A DNA stretch of 64,000 nt from Flavobacteriales bacterium UBA952 (lineage in GTDB: Bacteria > Bacteroidota > Bacteroidia > Flavobacteriales_D > Crocinitomicaceae), in NCBI GenBank assembly GCA_905182495.1, contig CAJJBU010000017.1:62001-126000 (forward strand), given 5' to 3'. The notes under the pieces are model-generated. The model made no database searches. It worked only from the letters and a program-made list of their open reading frames with translations, and was not told the DNA's origin. Of this stretch, positions 26,079 through 34,649 are shown piece after piece; positions within the stretch are counted from its first letter, which is position 1; every line of letters begins with the position of its first letter. Both the position numbers and the translations under genes were made by a program.

Positions 26079-27311
26079 ATGGTAAAGAAATTTTTTAAGT
26101 ATACGGCCTATATTTTTGGGGCTATCATTTTAATCGTGAATCTTTTTATTGTTTTATCAGGTCGGTTTTATTTGTATTCAGGAATCACAAAGACCTATCT
26201 TATAGGAAAAATGGGTCCCGGCATTTATGACCTAGATGTTTTCCCGGTAAACGCAATACCAAAGTCGAGCGCTCCTGTGCAAATTATTAAAGATGCCTCT
26301 AAGAACACGAAGCTTACAGGAGCCGAGAACCAATATCTGAAAAGCATAGAGACTAAAGCATTTTTGGTTTTGGACAATGACACAATCGTTCACGAAGAAT
26401 ATTGGGGTGACCATACTATTGATGAGGTTTCAAACTCGTTTTCAGCATCTAAGACGGTCATCAGTCTACTAATAGGAATTGCTATTGATGAGGGAAAAAT
26501 ACAAAATGTGGATGAACCTGTGTGCAACTATATTCCTGAATTTAAAACCAACGGTCGGGAAGGTTTGACGATTCGACATTTGTTAATGATGTCAGCAGGT
26601 TTTGATTGGGTGGAAAGTGGGAAAAACCCGCTTTCGGAGGCTGCTGAAGGTTATTATACCTCTGACCTATATGGTTTAGTGACTCGTTTGAGAATTATTG
26701 AAACACCAGGTAAGCGTTTCCATTACCAAAGTGGGAATACCCAAATTTTAGGATTTATACTGGAGAAAGCAACTGGGTTGACCTTAACGGATTATATGTA
26801 TCAGAAAATTTGGGAGCCAATAGGAGCAAGCAGCCAAGCTTTTTGGAGTTTAGACAAGGAGAGTGGCGATGAGAAATCATTTTGTTGTCTATATGCAACG
26901 GCACGAGATTTTTCACGCCTTGGAACCCTTATTTTACATGATGGTAAACTAAATGGAAAACAAATCATACCTATTTGGTATTTGAATGAAATGATTAAAA
27001 CATCCTCAATGAACACAGATGATGGCGTTGAGAACATGAGGTATGGATGGCATATTTGGGTTTATAAAAATCAAGGAAAGCCAATTCATTATTTCAGGGG
27101 GTTAAAAGGACAGTATATCATTGTGGTTCCCCATTTAAATAGAGTGATTGTGCGTCTAGGAGAAAAGCGCGGAGGACACTATAAGATTCCTGAAAAGGAG
27201 ATCAAAAACACTTCCTATAGATCCATTAATGATGAGCGACTGGGGCATACTGTAGACTTATTTGAATACTTAAATATTGCAAACCGAATCGTGTCACAAA
27301 GCAGACCTTAA
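26079..27311 (+). CDS. Serine hydrolase, class C beta-lactamase-like, membrane-anchored
   Basis: A 410-residue protein of the beta-lactamase/DD-peptidase/NylB superfamily. An N-terminal membrane anchor covers residues 8-27. The nucleophile motif SASK is at S122-K125, followed by the tyrosine motif in FHYQSGNTQILG and a C-terminal segment GQYIIVVPHLNRVIVRLG. The catalytic part should face the periplasm. Many members are esterases or amidases of unknown substrate. It is paralogous to the minus-strand gene at 28185 (shared patterns SKxVxSxLIGIAIDEG and FCC-x-xA). It overlaps the next start by 1 base. Confidence 0.85.
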   Translation: MVKKFFKYTAYIFGAIILIVNLFIVLSGRFYLYSGITKTYLIGKMGPGIYDLDVFPVNAIPKSSAPVQIIKDASKNTKLTGAENQYLKSIETKAFLVLDNDTIVHEEYWGDHTIDEVSNSFSASKTVISLLIGIAIDEGKIQNVDEPVCNYIPEFKTNGREGLTIRHLLMMSAGFDWVESGKNPLSEAAEGYYTSDLYGLVTRLRIIETPGKRFHYQSGNTQILGFILEKATGLTLTDYMYQKIWEPIGASSQAFWSLDKESGDEKSFCCLYATARDFSRLGTLILHDGKLNGKQIIPIWYLNEMIKTSSMNTDDGVENMRYGWHIWVYKNQGKPIHYFRGLKGQYIIVVPHLNRVIVRLGEKRGGHYKIPEKEIKNTSYRSINDERLGHTVDLFEYLNIANRIVSQSRP

Positions 27312-27718
27312 TGAAAGAAAACCTTAAAGGCCCAAAAGTCGAAAATGTTGCGGTAGCAATCGTACAAACTGAAATTGACGGTGCGCTATGTTATTACGCT
27401 TACCTTATTAGCCAACGGGATGATATTATGGAAGGGATTATTATTGCTAGCACCGGTTATGGAGAAAACACCAAGACTGGAGAAACAGTCCGGACCTCAA
27501 CCTTAAGACATTGTATAGAGGTCTTGTTGCCCAATGAGGCCGGGAAAATAGAGTCTATTATGCCTGAAGTTTTTGGTTTGTCTAATGAATATTGGGTCAG
27601 TTTTTGGGTAAATGACGTTATGTATGATAAACGGTTTGTATTTCCTGCCGAATCTATTTCGCCGTCTAACATGAGTCTAGTCCCCTCTTTAGGCCTTCAG
27701 GGGGTCATTATTAAATAA
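27311..27718 (+). CDS. Hypothetical protein, 135 residues
   Basis: A soluble protein without signal peptide or membrane helix. Segments such as VAVAIVQTEIDGALCYYAYLI suggest an alpha/beta fold (core ALCYYAYLI), and VRTSTLRHCIEVLLP and WVSFWVNDVMYDKRFVFP are the other distinctive stretches. I do not recognise the family. Its ATG overlaps the serine hydrolase stop (TAATG), so it is translated from the same message. Confidence 0.6.
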   Translation: MKENLKGPKVENVAVAIVQTEIDGALCYYAYLISQRDDIMEGIIIASTGYGENTKTGETVRTSTLRHCIEVLLPNEAGKIESIMPEVFGLSNEYWVSFWVNDVMYDKRFVFPAESISPSNMSLVPSLGLQGVIIK

Positions 27719-27723
27719 TAAGT

Positions 27724-28176
27724 ATGGAATTTATCGAACCCAACATTGAGTTGGTCCTTGGCTGCCTTAAAAAACTTAAAGAAGACACTGCCCCGAATTG
27801 GGGCACATTAACGGCAAGGGGTATGGTAGAACATCTTACGGATAGTTTACAAATGGCTTACGGATTTAAGCATCATGAAATAGAGGTTCCAGAAAAATAT
27901 TGGTCTAAAATGCGTGATATTTTAGATGCTGAAACTTTGTTGCCCAAAAATTATTCGGCAACGTTTGCACCAACGATTCGAAGCATAAGAAATGAAACAC
28001 TACCCCTAGCTCTAGGAGAATTTAAAAAAGAATGGTTCAGCTATCAGAATGCATTTAATGAGTCCCCTGAAATGATCACGAATCATCCCAATTATGGTCC
28101 TTTAAATAGAATGCAATGGAATAGATTATTGTCCAAGCATTTGACCCATCATTTTAAGCAGTTTTCCTTGCTGTAA
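27724..28176 (+). CDS. DUF1569/DinB-like protein
   Basis: A 150-residue helical protein with the pattern HPNYGPLNRMQWNRLLSKHLTHHFKQF at its end, here summarised as FG/YGPLN-xx-xW followed by KHLTHHFKQF, which is characteristic of DUF1569 members of the DinB four-helix superfamily. With the early His in MVEHLTDSLQMA these histidines could form a metal site. The function is unknown. It closes the plus-strand operon that begins at 22834. Confidence 0.7.
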   Translation: MEFIEPNIELVLGCLKKLKEDTAPNWGTLTARGMVEHLTDSLQMAYGFKHHEIEVPEKYWSKMRDILDAETLLPKNYSATFAPTIRSIRNETLPLALGEFKKEWFSYQNAFNESPEMITNHPNYGPLNRMQWNRLLSKHLTHHFKQFSLL

Positions 28177-28184
28177 GTATAGGA

Positions 28185-29282
28185 TTAAAGCTGGTCAGAG
28201 ATTTGCCTAAAGACATACCACCAATTCACGCGTTCAGCAGAAAGCTTGTTTTCTTTGTCGTTGAGAGCGACAATGATTAATTTTTTTTTTGGATGAATAT
28301 AAATATGTTGCTTATACAATCCAATAGCCATGAAGTCACCGTAAGCTTCTAGTCCAATATGCCATGAATAATTAAAATTGAAGCTGCTCCCATTGAGTGT
28401 ATCTCTGCTAATGGATTTCTCGTACCAAGATTCACTAAAAATGCGCTTGTCACCCCATGTTCCTTTGTTTAAATAGAGCCTTCCGAATTTTGCATAATCT
28501 AGGCTGCTTGCAGAAATACAACAAAATGCTTTCTCTACCCCAAGTCTATCCGTAGACCATTTGACATCATTGCATATTTGAATGGGCGCCCATAGCTTTT
28601 CTTCTGCATACTTTGATATACTTTTCCCTGTTGCTCTAGCCAGAATGACACCTAATAATTGGGTATTAATATTCAAGTAAGATTGTTTCGCTCCGGGATG
28701 GTTATTGAAACGAATACTAGGGATTACTTTCAAAATGTCTCTACCATAATATAAACGAGCATCCATTTGCAAGGAGTTTTCAATTCCTGAGGTGTGATTC
28801 AATAAATGAACGATTTGCAGGGAATCAGCGCTTGAACTTTGTGCCAATTCCGGCAAATATTTCGACACCAAAGTCTTTTCATCTTCTAAATAACCTTCGT
28901 CTATAGCAATTCCGATAAGACAGGAGACTACTGATTTCGAAATCGAGTAAGAGGAGTGTGAGGGTTGGTCCGCAAGACCACTTTTGCGATACATGTATAT
29001 AAGACTATCATTTTGAATTACCAATAGTTCTCGAACCTTATGGTTCATACAGAGGCTTTCTAGCCCCCCAAAGTCAGGCAAATCACTAGTCCAGTCATTA
29101 ACCATGAGTTCAATCGGTTTTTGAGATAATTCGAATTCGAAACAATTGTTGTTAGACGAAGTAACTGTAGATTTAAAGCGGGCGGCATCTTTTTTATCCG
29201 GCCTACCTAAAAACAGACTTTGTATGGGAACGCATGAGAACAATAAAGACAGTAATAGTATGGAAGTTAGAATTCGTTTCAT
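28185..29282 (-). CDS. Serine hydrolase lipoprotein, beta-lactamase-like
   Basis: A 365-residue protein with a lipoprotein signal (SLLFSC, Cys17) and the catalytic motif SISK at S113-K116, within SYSISKSVVSCLIGIAIDEG. The tyrosine motif is in SYLNINTQLLG. It resembles 6-aminohexanoate-dimer hydrolase-type esterases. It is a diverged paralogue of the gene at 26079, inverted relative to it, and is convergent with the DUF1569 gene (8 bases between stops). The substrate is unknown. Confidence 0.85.
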   Translation of the reverse strand: MKRILTSILLLSLLFSCVPIQSLFLGRPDKKDAARFKSTVTSSNNNCFEFELSQKPIELMVNDWTSDLPDFGGLESLCMNHKVRELLVIQNDSLIYMYRKSGLADQPSHSSYSISKSVVSCLIGIAIDEGYLEDEKTLVSKYLPELAQSSSADSLQIVHLLNHTSGIENSLQMDARLYYGRDILKVIPSIRFNNHPGAKQSYLNINTQLLGVILARATGKSISKYAEEKLWAPIQICNDVKWSTDRLGVEKAFCCISASSLDYAKFGRLYLNKGTWGDKRIFSESWYEKSISRDTLNGSSFNFNYSWHIGLEAYGDFMAIGLYKQHIYIHPKKKLIIVALNDKENKLSAERVNWWYVFRQISDQL

Positions 29283-29331
29283 ACGAAGTTAAATGTGCCG
29301 TAATAAATTTAATTATTGATTAAGCGGTGTA

Positions 29332-31566
29332 TTATTTTAGCAGTGTTAACAACCTTTCAATGGTTTCAATTTGGTTCTCTATTTCGGAGATACTGGTTAC
29401 ACCAACGGGCCCTACTATTAAAATCTCATTTCCATTACATTCAATGTGATAAATGGGATTTTGAACTAAGAAATCTAATACCTCAGAGGTAAAGAAGGAA
29501 CGTATCTCACTTTCATTTGAACCTTTTAAAAAATAGAGTTTAGAAAAGTCTTGGTTATCTGTGAAATTCAAATCTCCCATTGACCCAAATACTCTGACTC
29601 GGTCAATAAACCGGTCAACAAACTCCTCTCTACGAAGAACAAAGGTAGGGGCTTCAGCAGTAAGACTGGAGACCTGTACCGTACAGTGATAAACCTCTCG
29701 AGCAAGCATCGCTCCTTCAGAAAAGGTGACATCTGTGAGTTCCCAAGATAATTCCTCATCGAGGTACGAACCTCTAATTATATTCTCCTTGTATTCAATA
29801 GGCCGAGAGTCGAAAAAATGAAATCGCTCTAGTCTTTTAAAGCTACTATCCTGACCTAGCTGAAATTCCCAGTTGTTTAATACAGAAAGTTCCTTTAGTC
29901 TTTTCTGGCGAGGAGATACCCGTTGTGCTATTGGAGCGATACTGCTTTTTAAGGCAAACTTATGATTTGTGGAGGAGATGTGCTTATGTAGGCCAATAAG
30001 TTCTACGGTTCCACCCGTCAGTTCATGACTTCTCTTAAAGTTATCAATCGCCTCTTGTACCGTTAAGTCAATGATTTTAGCGCCAGAGAAATTAATTTTT
30101 AAAGTTGCCGCCGCGGGAACCTCTTCTAACTTCTTCAAAATCTTGAGCAAGGTCATGAAATTAGCAACCCCACGAATTCGCAGTTCTAATTCCCCACTTG
30201 TTTTCTTGAATTCTATATTTCCAGGAGAAAAAACGTAAAGGAAAAATTGAGGAACTGATATCCTAGCAATCAGAATATGGGTGATTAATGTAATTATTAT
30301 TCCTGCAATTAAACCGAATAAGAGATTGTTGTAAACGGTGAACAATAAAGTTGAAACCATAAACACCAATTGCTCCACTCCCTCCTTATAGACCTCTTTA
30401 AAGACTCTTGGTGAAGCCAATTTGATTCCGGCAAAAACAAGGACAGCGGCTAAAGCGGCCAGAGGAACCATATTCATAACAGGCTGAAGGAGTAATATAA
30501 ATAATAATACAAGGAAGCCATGGAAAAAATTGGAGTACTTCGTTTTTGCTTTGTTTTGAACATTTACCGTGCTTCTTACAATAACATTTAAGATCGGAAG
30601 TCCTCCTAGCATTCCGGAAACAATGGTGCTTGCACCGAGGCCCATAAGGTCTTTATTTAAATCTGTTTTTCTTTTGAAAGGGTCTAGTTTGTCAATAGCT
30701 TTTGCTCCAGCCAAACTAATAATTGACGAGATTGTCGTCAGAGACAGCACCACTAGCCAGAAAACACCACTATCAATCCTTGAGAAATCTGGAAATAAAA
30801 AGACATCAGTCAGATCAGCGGGAATAGATATTAGATAATTAGTAGGTTTTTCGAAAGCCATGCCTAAAAACTCAATATGTTGACCATCCAGGTAATTATA
30901 GAGCATTACAATTGGTACTGAAATTGCCAACACCCATACCGGAGCTGGAATAATGTGAAAGACTTTGTAGCTTATTCTTGCATGAAAGAAAAGAAGAAAT
31001 ATGCCAATAATTGAAATAAATGCGATATAAGGATTGGCATGGGGTAATTGATCAAACAAGTCTCGTAAAATCCCAACTGCATTGTCTGCTGAAGAACTTG
31101 TGCCTATGGCTACATGCATTTGTTTAGCGAAAATAATAACACCAATAGCGGCCAAAATACCATGGATGACGGAAGAAGGAAATATTTCTGCAATACGCCC
31201 TAGTTTTAAAAAGCCAAGGACAACCTGCAAGATTCCAGAAACGACAATAGCAGCCAACACATAATTTATGGCACGTCCGCTTCCGTCATCCAAGGATACA
31301 ATGGCTCCAAATATAACGGTAATTAATCCGGCAGCAGGCCCATTAATGGTCAGCTTCCCACTCCTAAAAAAAGTAGTTACGAACCCTCCAATAACGCATG
31401 AAAGCAAGCCTGACAAGGGTTGTACGCCTGAGGCAATAGCAATAGCCATTGACAATGGTAGGGCGACTAAGGCGACGCTAAGCGACGCGATGAGATCATT
31501 TCGCCAGTTTTGCTTTAAACCTGCAAATCCCTCTTTGGGTATGTCCTCTGTGCGTTTGTGGTACAT
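29332..31566 (-). CDS. SulP-family anion transporter with extra C-terminal domain
   Basis: A 744-residue membrane transporter of the SulP/SLC26 family, probably moving sulfate, bicarbonate or another small anion. The core (about residues 20-430) has the N-terminal signature LIASLSVALVALPLSMAIAIASGV, core ALVALPLSMAIA, plus INGPAAGLITV and GMLGGLPILNVIVRSTVN. A STAS domain follows at about 440-545 (LKINFSGAKIIDLTVQEAID). Unusually, about 199 further residues (546-744) follow, with no membrane helix and motifs such as FVLRREEFVDRF and FSKLYFLKGSNESEIRSFF. No carbonic anhydrase gene is adjacent. It is monocistronic. Confidence 0.88.
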   Translation of the reverse strand: MYHKRTEDIPKEGFAGLKQNWRNDLIASLSVALVALPLSMAIAIASGVQPLSGLLSCVIGGFVTTFFRSGKLTINGPAAGLITVIFGAIVSLDDGSGRAINYVLAAIVVSGILQVVLGFLKLGRIAEIFPSSVIHGILAAIGVIIFAKQMHVAIGTSSSADNAVGILRDLFDQLPHANPYIAFISIIGIFLLFFHARISYKVFHIIPAPVWVLAISVPIVMLYNYLDGQHIEFLGMAFEKPTNYLISIPADLTDVFLFPDFSRIDSGVFWLVVLSLTTISSIISLAGAKAIDKLDPFKRKTDLNKDLMGLGASTIVSGMLGGLPILNVIVRSTVNVQNKAKTKYSNFFHGFLVLLFILLLQPVMNMVPLAALAAVLVFAGIKLASPRVFKEVYKEGVEQLVFMVSTLLFTVYNNLLFGLIAGIIITLITHILIARISVPQFFLYVFSPGNIEFKKTSGELELRIRGVANFMTLLKILKKLEEVPAAATLKINFSGAKIIDLTVQEAIDNFKRSHELTGGTVELIGLHKHISSTNHKFALKSSIAPIAQRVSPRQKRLKELSVLNNWEFQLGQDSSFKRLERFHFFDSRPIEYKENIIRGSYLDEELSWELTDVTFSEGAMLAREVYHCTVQVSSLTAEAPTFVLRREEFVDRFIDRVRVFGSMGDLNFTDNQDFSKLYFLKGSNESEIRSFFTSEVLDFLVQNPIYHIECNGNEILIVGPVGVTSISEIENQIETIERLLTLLK

Positions 31567-31625
31567 GGGTTTCTAAGATAGAAAATATTGAGTAAAAGGC
31601 ATGAATCAAGCAAGAAATTTTTGAA

Positions 31626-33131
31626 TTAAATAATAAGGCTCTCTCCATTCATTTCATCTGGACATTCAATACCTAATCTTTTTAAAATAGTTGGAGCGAT
31701 ATCAGCCAATTTACCGCCTGTAATTTTCACATCTTTCTCGGATACAAATACGACCGGGACGGGATTGGTCGTATGGGCTGTATTCGGACTTCTGTCAGCA
31801 TTAATTGCCATGTCAGCATTGCCGTGATCAGCGATAACAATGAACTCATAACCCGTTTTTTTTCCGATAGTTATGATTTCTTCTAAACAATGATCCACTG
31901 TTTCTACGGCCTTAACGATAGATGGAAAGACCCCGGTGTGCCCAACCATATCTGGATTTGCAAAATTCAAACAAATAAAATCTGGATTCTCTGTCGTTAG
32001 GTAGTCAATGATTTTAGACTTTACAATGTGTGCACTCATTTCAGGCATGAGGTCATAGGTCGCAACCTTTGGCGAATTAACAAGGATTCTATGTTCCTTC
32101 TCAAAAGGAGCTTCACGGCCTCCATTAAAAAAGAAGGTTACATGAGGGTATTTTTCTGTTTCGGCTATACGCACCTGTGAAAGCCCATGTTTTGAAATAA
32201 CCTCCCCCAGGGTATTGGCTAGGTTTTCCTTTTCAAAAACAATCTTAACGTGCTTAAAAGATTCGTCATAACGAGTCATACAATAATAATGAAGGTCCAA
32301 TTTTTTCATACCGAACTCAGGAAAATCTTTTTGCGTTAATGCCGTTGTAATTTCTCTTGGACGATCGGATCGAAAGTTAAAACAGATGACGACATCTCCG
32401 GTCTCTATTATACCATCATTGTTAATAATGACCGGGTCTACAAACTCATCGGTAATTCCATTTTTATAGGATGCACTGAGGGCTTCTGAAGCGGAATTAA
32501 ATTTAGCCCCTTGCCCTTTGGTCATCAGATGATATGCCTTTTTTATTCTTTCCCATCGGTTATCACGATCCATTGCAAAGTAACGCCCGATTACACTAGC
32601 TATTTTGACTGTAGTCGTACTGATGAAATCTTCAAGCTCTTTTACAAACCCAAGCCCACTTTTCGGGTCGCAATCTCGACCATCTGTAAAAACATGAATG
32701 TAAGTATTAGTTATATTTTGCTCATTAGCCATGGTGCATAGTGCCTCCAAGTGCTTCTGATGACTATGGACACCTCCATTGGAAACCAGTCCTATAAAGT
32801 GCATTTTTTTATTTTGTTCTCGCGCGACCTTAAAGGCCTCTAACAATACGGGGTTTTTAAAAAATGCTTTAGATTTTACACTGTTATTGATCCTACTCAA
32901 TTCTTGATAAACGATTCTTCCCGCACCAATATTGAGATGCCCAACCTCGGAATTCCCCATCTGTCCAGCAGGTAGGCCCACAGCCTCACCAAAAGTGGTT
33001 AGTTGCGCATTCGAATACTTTTTAAGGAGTGAATCAAAAAATGGTGTTTGGGCTTTTGAAATGGCATCGGAATCATCCTTTTTTCCAATACCCCATCCAT
33101 CCAAGATTAGTAGGCCAATTTTATTTTTCAT
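31626..33131 (-). CDS. gpmI: Cofactor-independent phosphoglycerate mutase
   Basis: A 501-residue enzyme interconverting 3- and 2-phosphoglycerate in glycolysis. It is the metal-dependent alkaline phosphatase-superfamily type. Metal ligand D11 lies in LDGWG, and the phosphorylated Ser is S61 in MGNSEVGH. Other marks are FTDGRDCDP, NFANPDMVGHTG and VIADHGNADMA near the C-terminus. Its start overlaps the end of the upstream histidine kinase gene by 11 bases, which suggests coupled expression. Confidence 0.96.
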   Translation of the reverse strand: MKNKIGLLILDGWGIGKKDDSDAISKAQTPFFDSLLKKYSNAQLTTFGEAVGLPAGQMGNSEVGHLNIGAGRIVYQELSRINNSVKSKAFFKNPVLLEAFKVAREQNKKMHFIGLVSNGGVHSHQKHLEALCTMANEQNITNTYIHVFTDGRDCDPKSGLGFVKELEDFISTTTVKIASVIGRYFAMDRDNRWERIKKAYHLMTKGQGAKFNSASEALSASYKNGITDEFVDPVIINNDGIIETGDVVICFNFRSDRPREITTALTQKDFPEFGMKKLDLHYYCMTRYDESFKHVKIVFEKENLANTLGEVISKHGLSQVRIAETEKYPHVTFFFNGGREAPFEKEHRILVNSPKVATYDLMPEMSAHIVKSKIIDYLTTENPDFICLNFANPDMVGHTGVFPSIVKAVETVDHCLEEIITIGKKTGYEFIVIADHGNADMAINADRSPNTAHTTNPVPVVFVSEKDVKITGGKLADIAPTILKRLGIECPDEMNGESLII

Positions 33132-34017
33132 TTGGTAATTCTATAATAAATTTTGTTCCTTTTGGCGTATTGCTTTCACAGAATATTTTCCCGCGATGGA
33201 GATGAACAAATTCACTTGTAATAAATAAGCCTAATCCACTTCCTTTTTGAGCACGTGTATCTTCATTTCCAATGCGATAGAATTTAGTAAAAATTTGTTC
33301 CCTTTCTTCGGATGAAATTCCAGGGCCTTGGTCTGAGACAATTGCTTTAATTATTTTGTCGTTCTTATTTACTGAGATCTGTAATTTAGGATCCCCTCCT
33401 GAATATTTGAGAGCGTTTTCTAATAGGTTGTTAAATATCGTTTCAATCATAAAAGAGTCTGCCTTGATTCTTGAAACATTACAGATTAAAGAAACTACAG
33501 GGCTCCCAAGTGAACGGTTTATCTCCTCTTTTTTCTTTTCAAGAAAAGATTCTATTGCAAAATCATCTAGTTTAGGAATGAACCCATTGCTTTCTATTCG
33601 AGAGGCATTTAATATGTTGTCAATAAGTGCGGCCAGTCTTTGATTTTCTGAAAGTGCTTTTGATATGAGAACTTCTTGGTTACTTTCGCTGAGTTTCCTT
33701 TTTTGAAGTGTTTGCAGAGCAAGTTGAATAGAAGTTAAAGGGGTTTTTAATTCATGAGTTACAGAAAGCATAAAGTTATTTTGTCGCTGAGAGAGTCGAA
33801 TCTCTTTTGCAATTCCGTGTTGAATTTTCCAAAACCCAGCCATAAGAATTAAGATAAAAACACCGCCTTCCCCAATAATCATTAGTATTCGCCGAGAATT
33901 TTCTTCGTTGGAGTTATCTACTAAGGCGCCTAAATCTATAATTTGATAACCCCACCATATAAATTGAAGAAAGACATAAAAGGCCAATAAGTAAATTAGG
34001 ATATTGGATCGGTTCAT
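33121..34017 (-). CDS. Sensor histidine kinase, orphan
   Basis: A 298-residue membrane kinase with two helices (about 7-22 and 43-62) separated by a short periplasmic loop of about 20 residues, so it has little room for an external sensor domain. The phosphorylated His is H88 in SVTHELKTPLTS. The ATP-binding domain shows N box NNLLENALKYS, G1 DQGPGIS and G2 GSGLGLF. No response regulator is adjacent; the neighbours are gpmI and a polysaccharide deacetylase. The signal may be a membrane or envelope state (inference). Confidence 0.9.
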   Translation of the reverse strand: MNRSNILIYLLAFYVFLQFIWWGYQIIDLGALVDNSNEENSRRILMIIGEGGVFILILMAGFWKIQHGIAKEIRLSQRQNNFMLSVTHELKTPLTSIQLALQTLQKRKLSESNQEVLISKALSENQRLAALIDNILNASRIESNGFIPKLDDFAIESFLEKKKEEINRSLGSPVVSLICNVSRIKADSFMIETIFNNLLENALKYSGGDPKLQISVNKNDKIIKAIVSDQGPGISSEEREQIFTKFYRIGNEDTRAQKGSGLGLFITSEFVHLHRGKIFCESNTPKGTKFIIELPNEK

Positions 34018-34040
34018 GTGTTATATAGTTTTGTGATTCT

Positions 34041-34643
34041 TCATAGGACACTAAATTTAAGCCCTTTTTGCTTTACTATTTCAATCACCCTTGGAAGACT
34101 TTCCTGCATACTCAGGTTACTCTTTGCACTATTATGAAAAAGAAGAATATCCCTCCCAGTTATTTTATTTGCATTTTTCACAATCTCATCAGGCCCAATT
34201 TCTTTTTTGTAGTCCTGTGAATTCCAGGTCCACATGATGATCTGCTTTCCCAATAAAAGGATTCGGTTGACTTGTCCAAACTTCGCTCTACCATACGGAG
34301 GTCGAAATAAATCTGCGACGTGCAAATCATCTGTCCTCTGAATTGATTTCAGGTAGTCCGCCGTTTTTGATTCTGTGCCTTTCTCATGATTATAAGTATG
34401 GTTTCCTATAGCATGTCCATGATCGATAATTTGTTTGAAAATCAGTGGGTTTTCCTCAATATTTTTTCCAATACAGAAAAAAGTCGCTTTTACATTTTCT
34501 TTCTTTAACAAACCCAAAACCCAAGGCGTCGTATCGGGGTCTGGCCCATCGTCAAACGTAAGGTGCACTGTGTTCTTGTCTTCTCCTCGCCAAATTCGTC
34601 TTTTAAAAACTAGTTGCACAAGGAGAGGGACTCTAACAAACAT
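34041..34643 (-). CDS. Polysaccharide deacetylase (NodB homology, CE4)
   Basis: A 200-residue carbohydrate esterase family 4 domain, removing acetyl groups from peptidoglycan, chitin-like or other N-acetylated sugars. The catalytic and metal residues are D31-D32 in TFDDGPDPDTTP and H82 and H86 in GNHTYNH. RPPYGR and LLFHNSAKS complete the five CE4 motifs. The N-terminal 20 residues are weakly hydrophobic, not a clear signal peptide. It lies 6 bases after the DUF2723 gene, hence in one operon. Confidence 0.88.
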   Translation of the reverse strand: MFVRVPLLVQLVFKRRIWRGEDKNTVHLTFDDGPDPDTTPWVLGLLKKENVKATFFCIGKNIEENPLIFKQIIDHGHAIGNHTYNHEKGTESKTADYLKSIQRTDDLHVADLFRPPYGRAKFGQVNRILLLGKQIIMWTWNSQDYKKEIGPDEIVKNANKITGRDILLFHNSAKSNLSMQESLPRVIEIVKQKGLKFSVL

Positions 34644-34649
34644 AAAGCC

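Noticed and set aside
26401-26600. Possible antibiotic-resistance beta-lactamase
   Set aside because: The SxxK motif is present, but the protein resembles NylB-like esterases with a membrane anchor; nothing shows beta-lactam hydrolysis.
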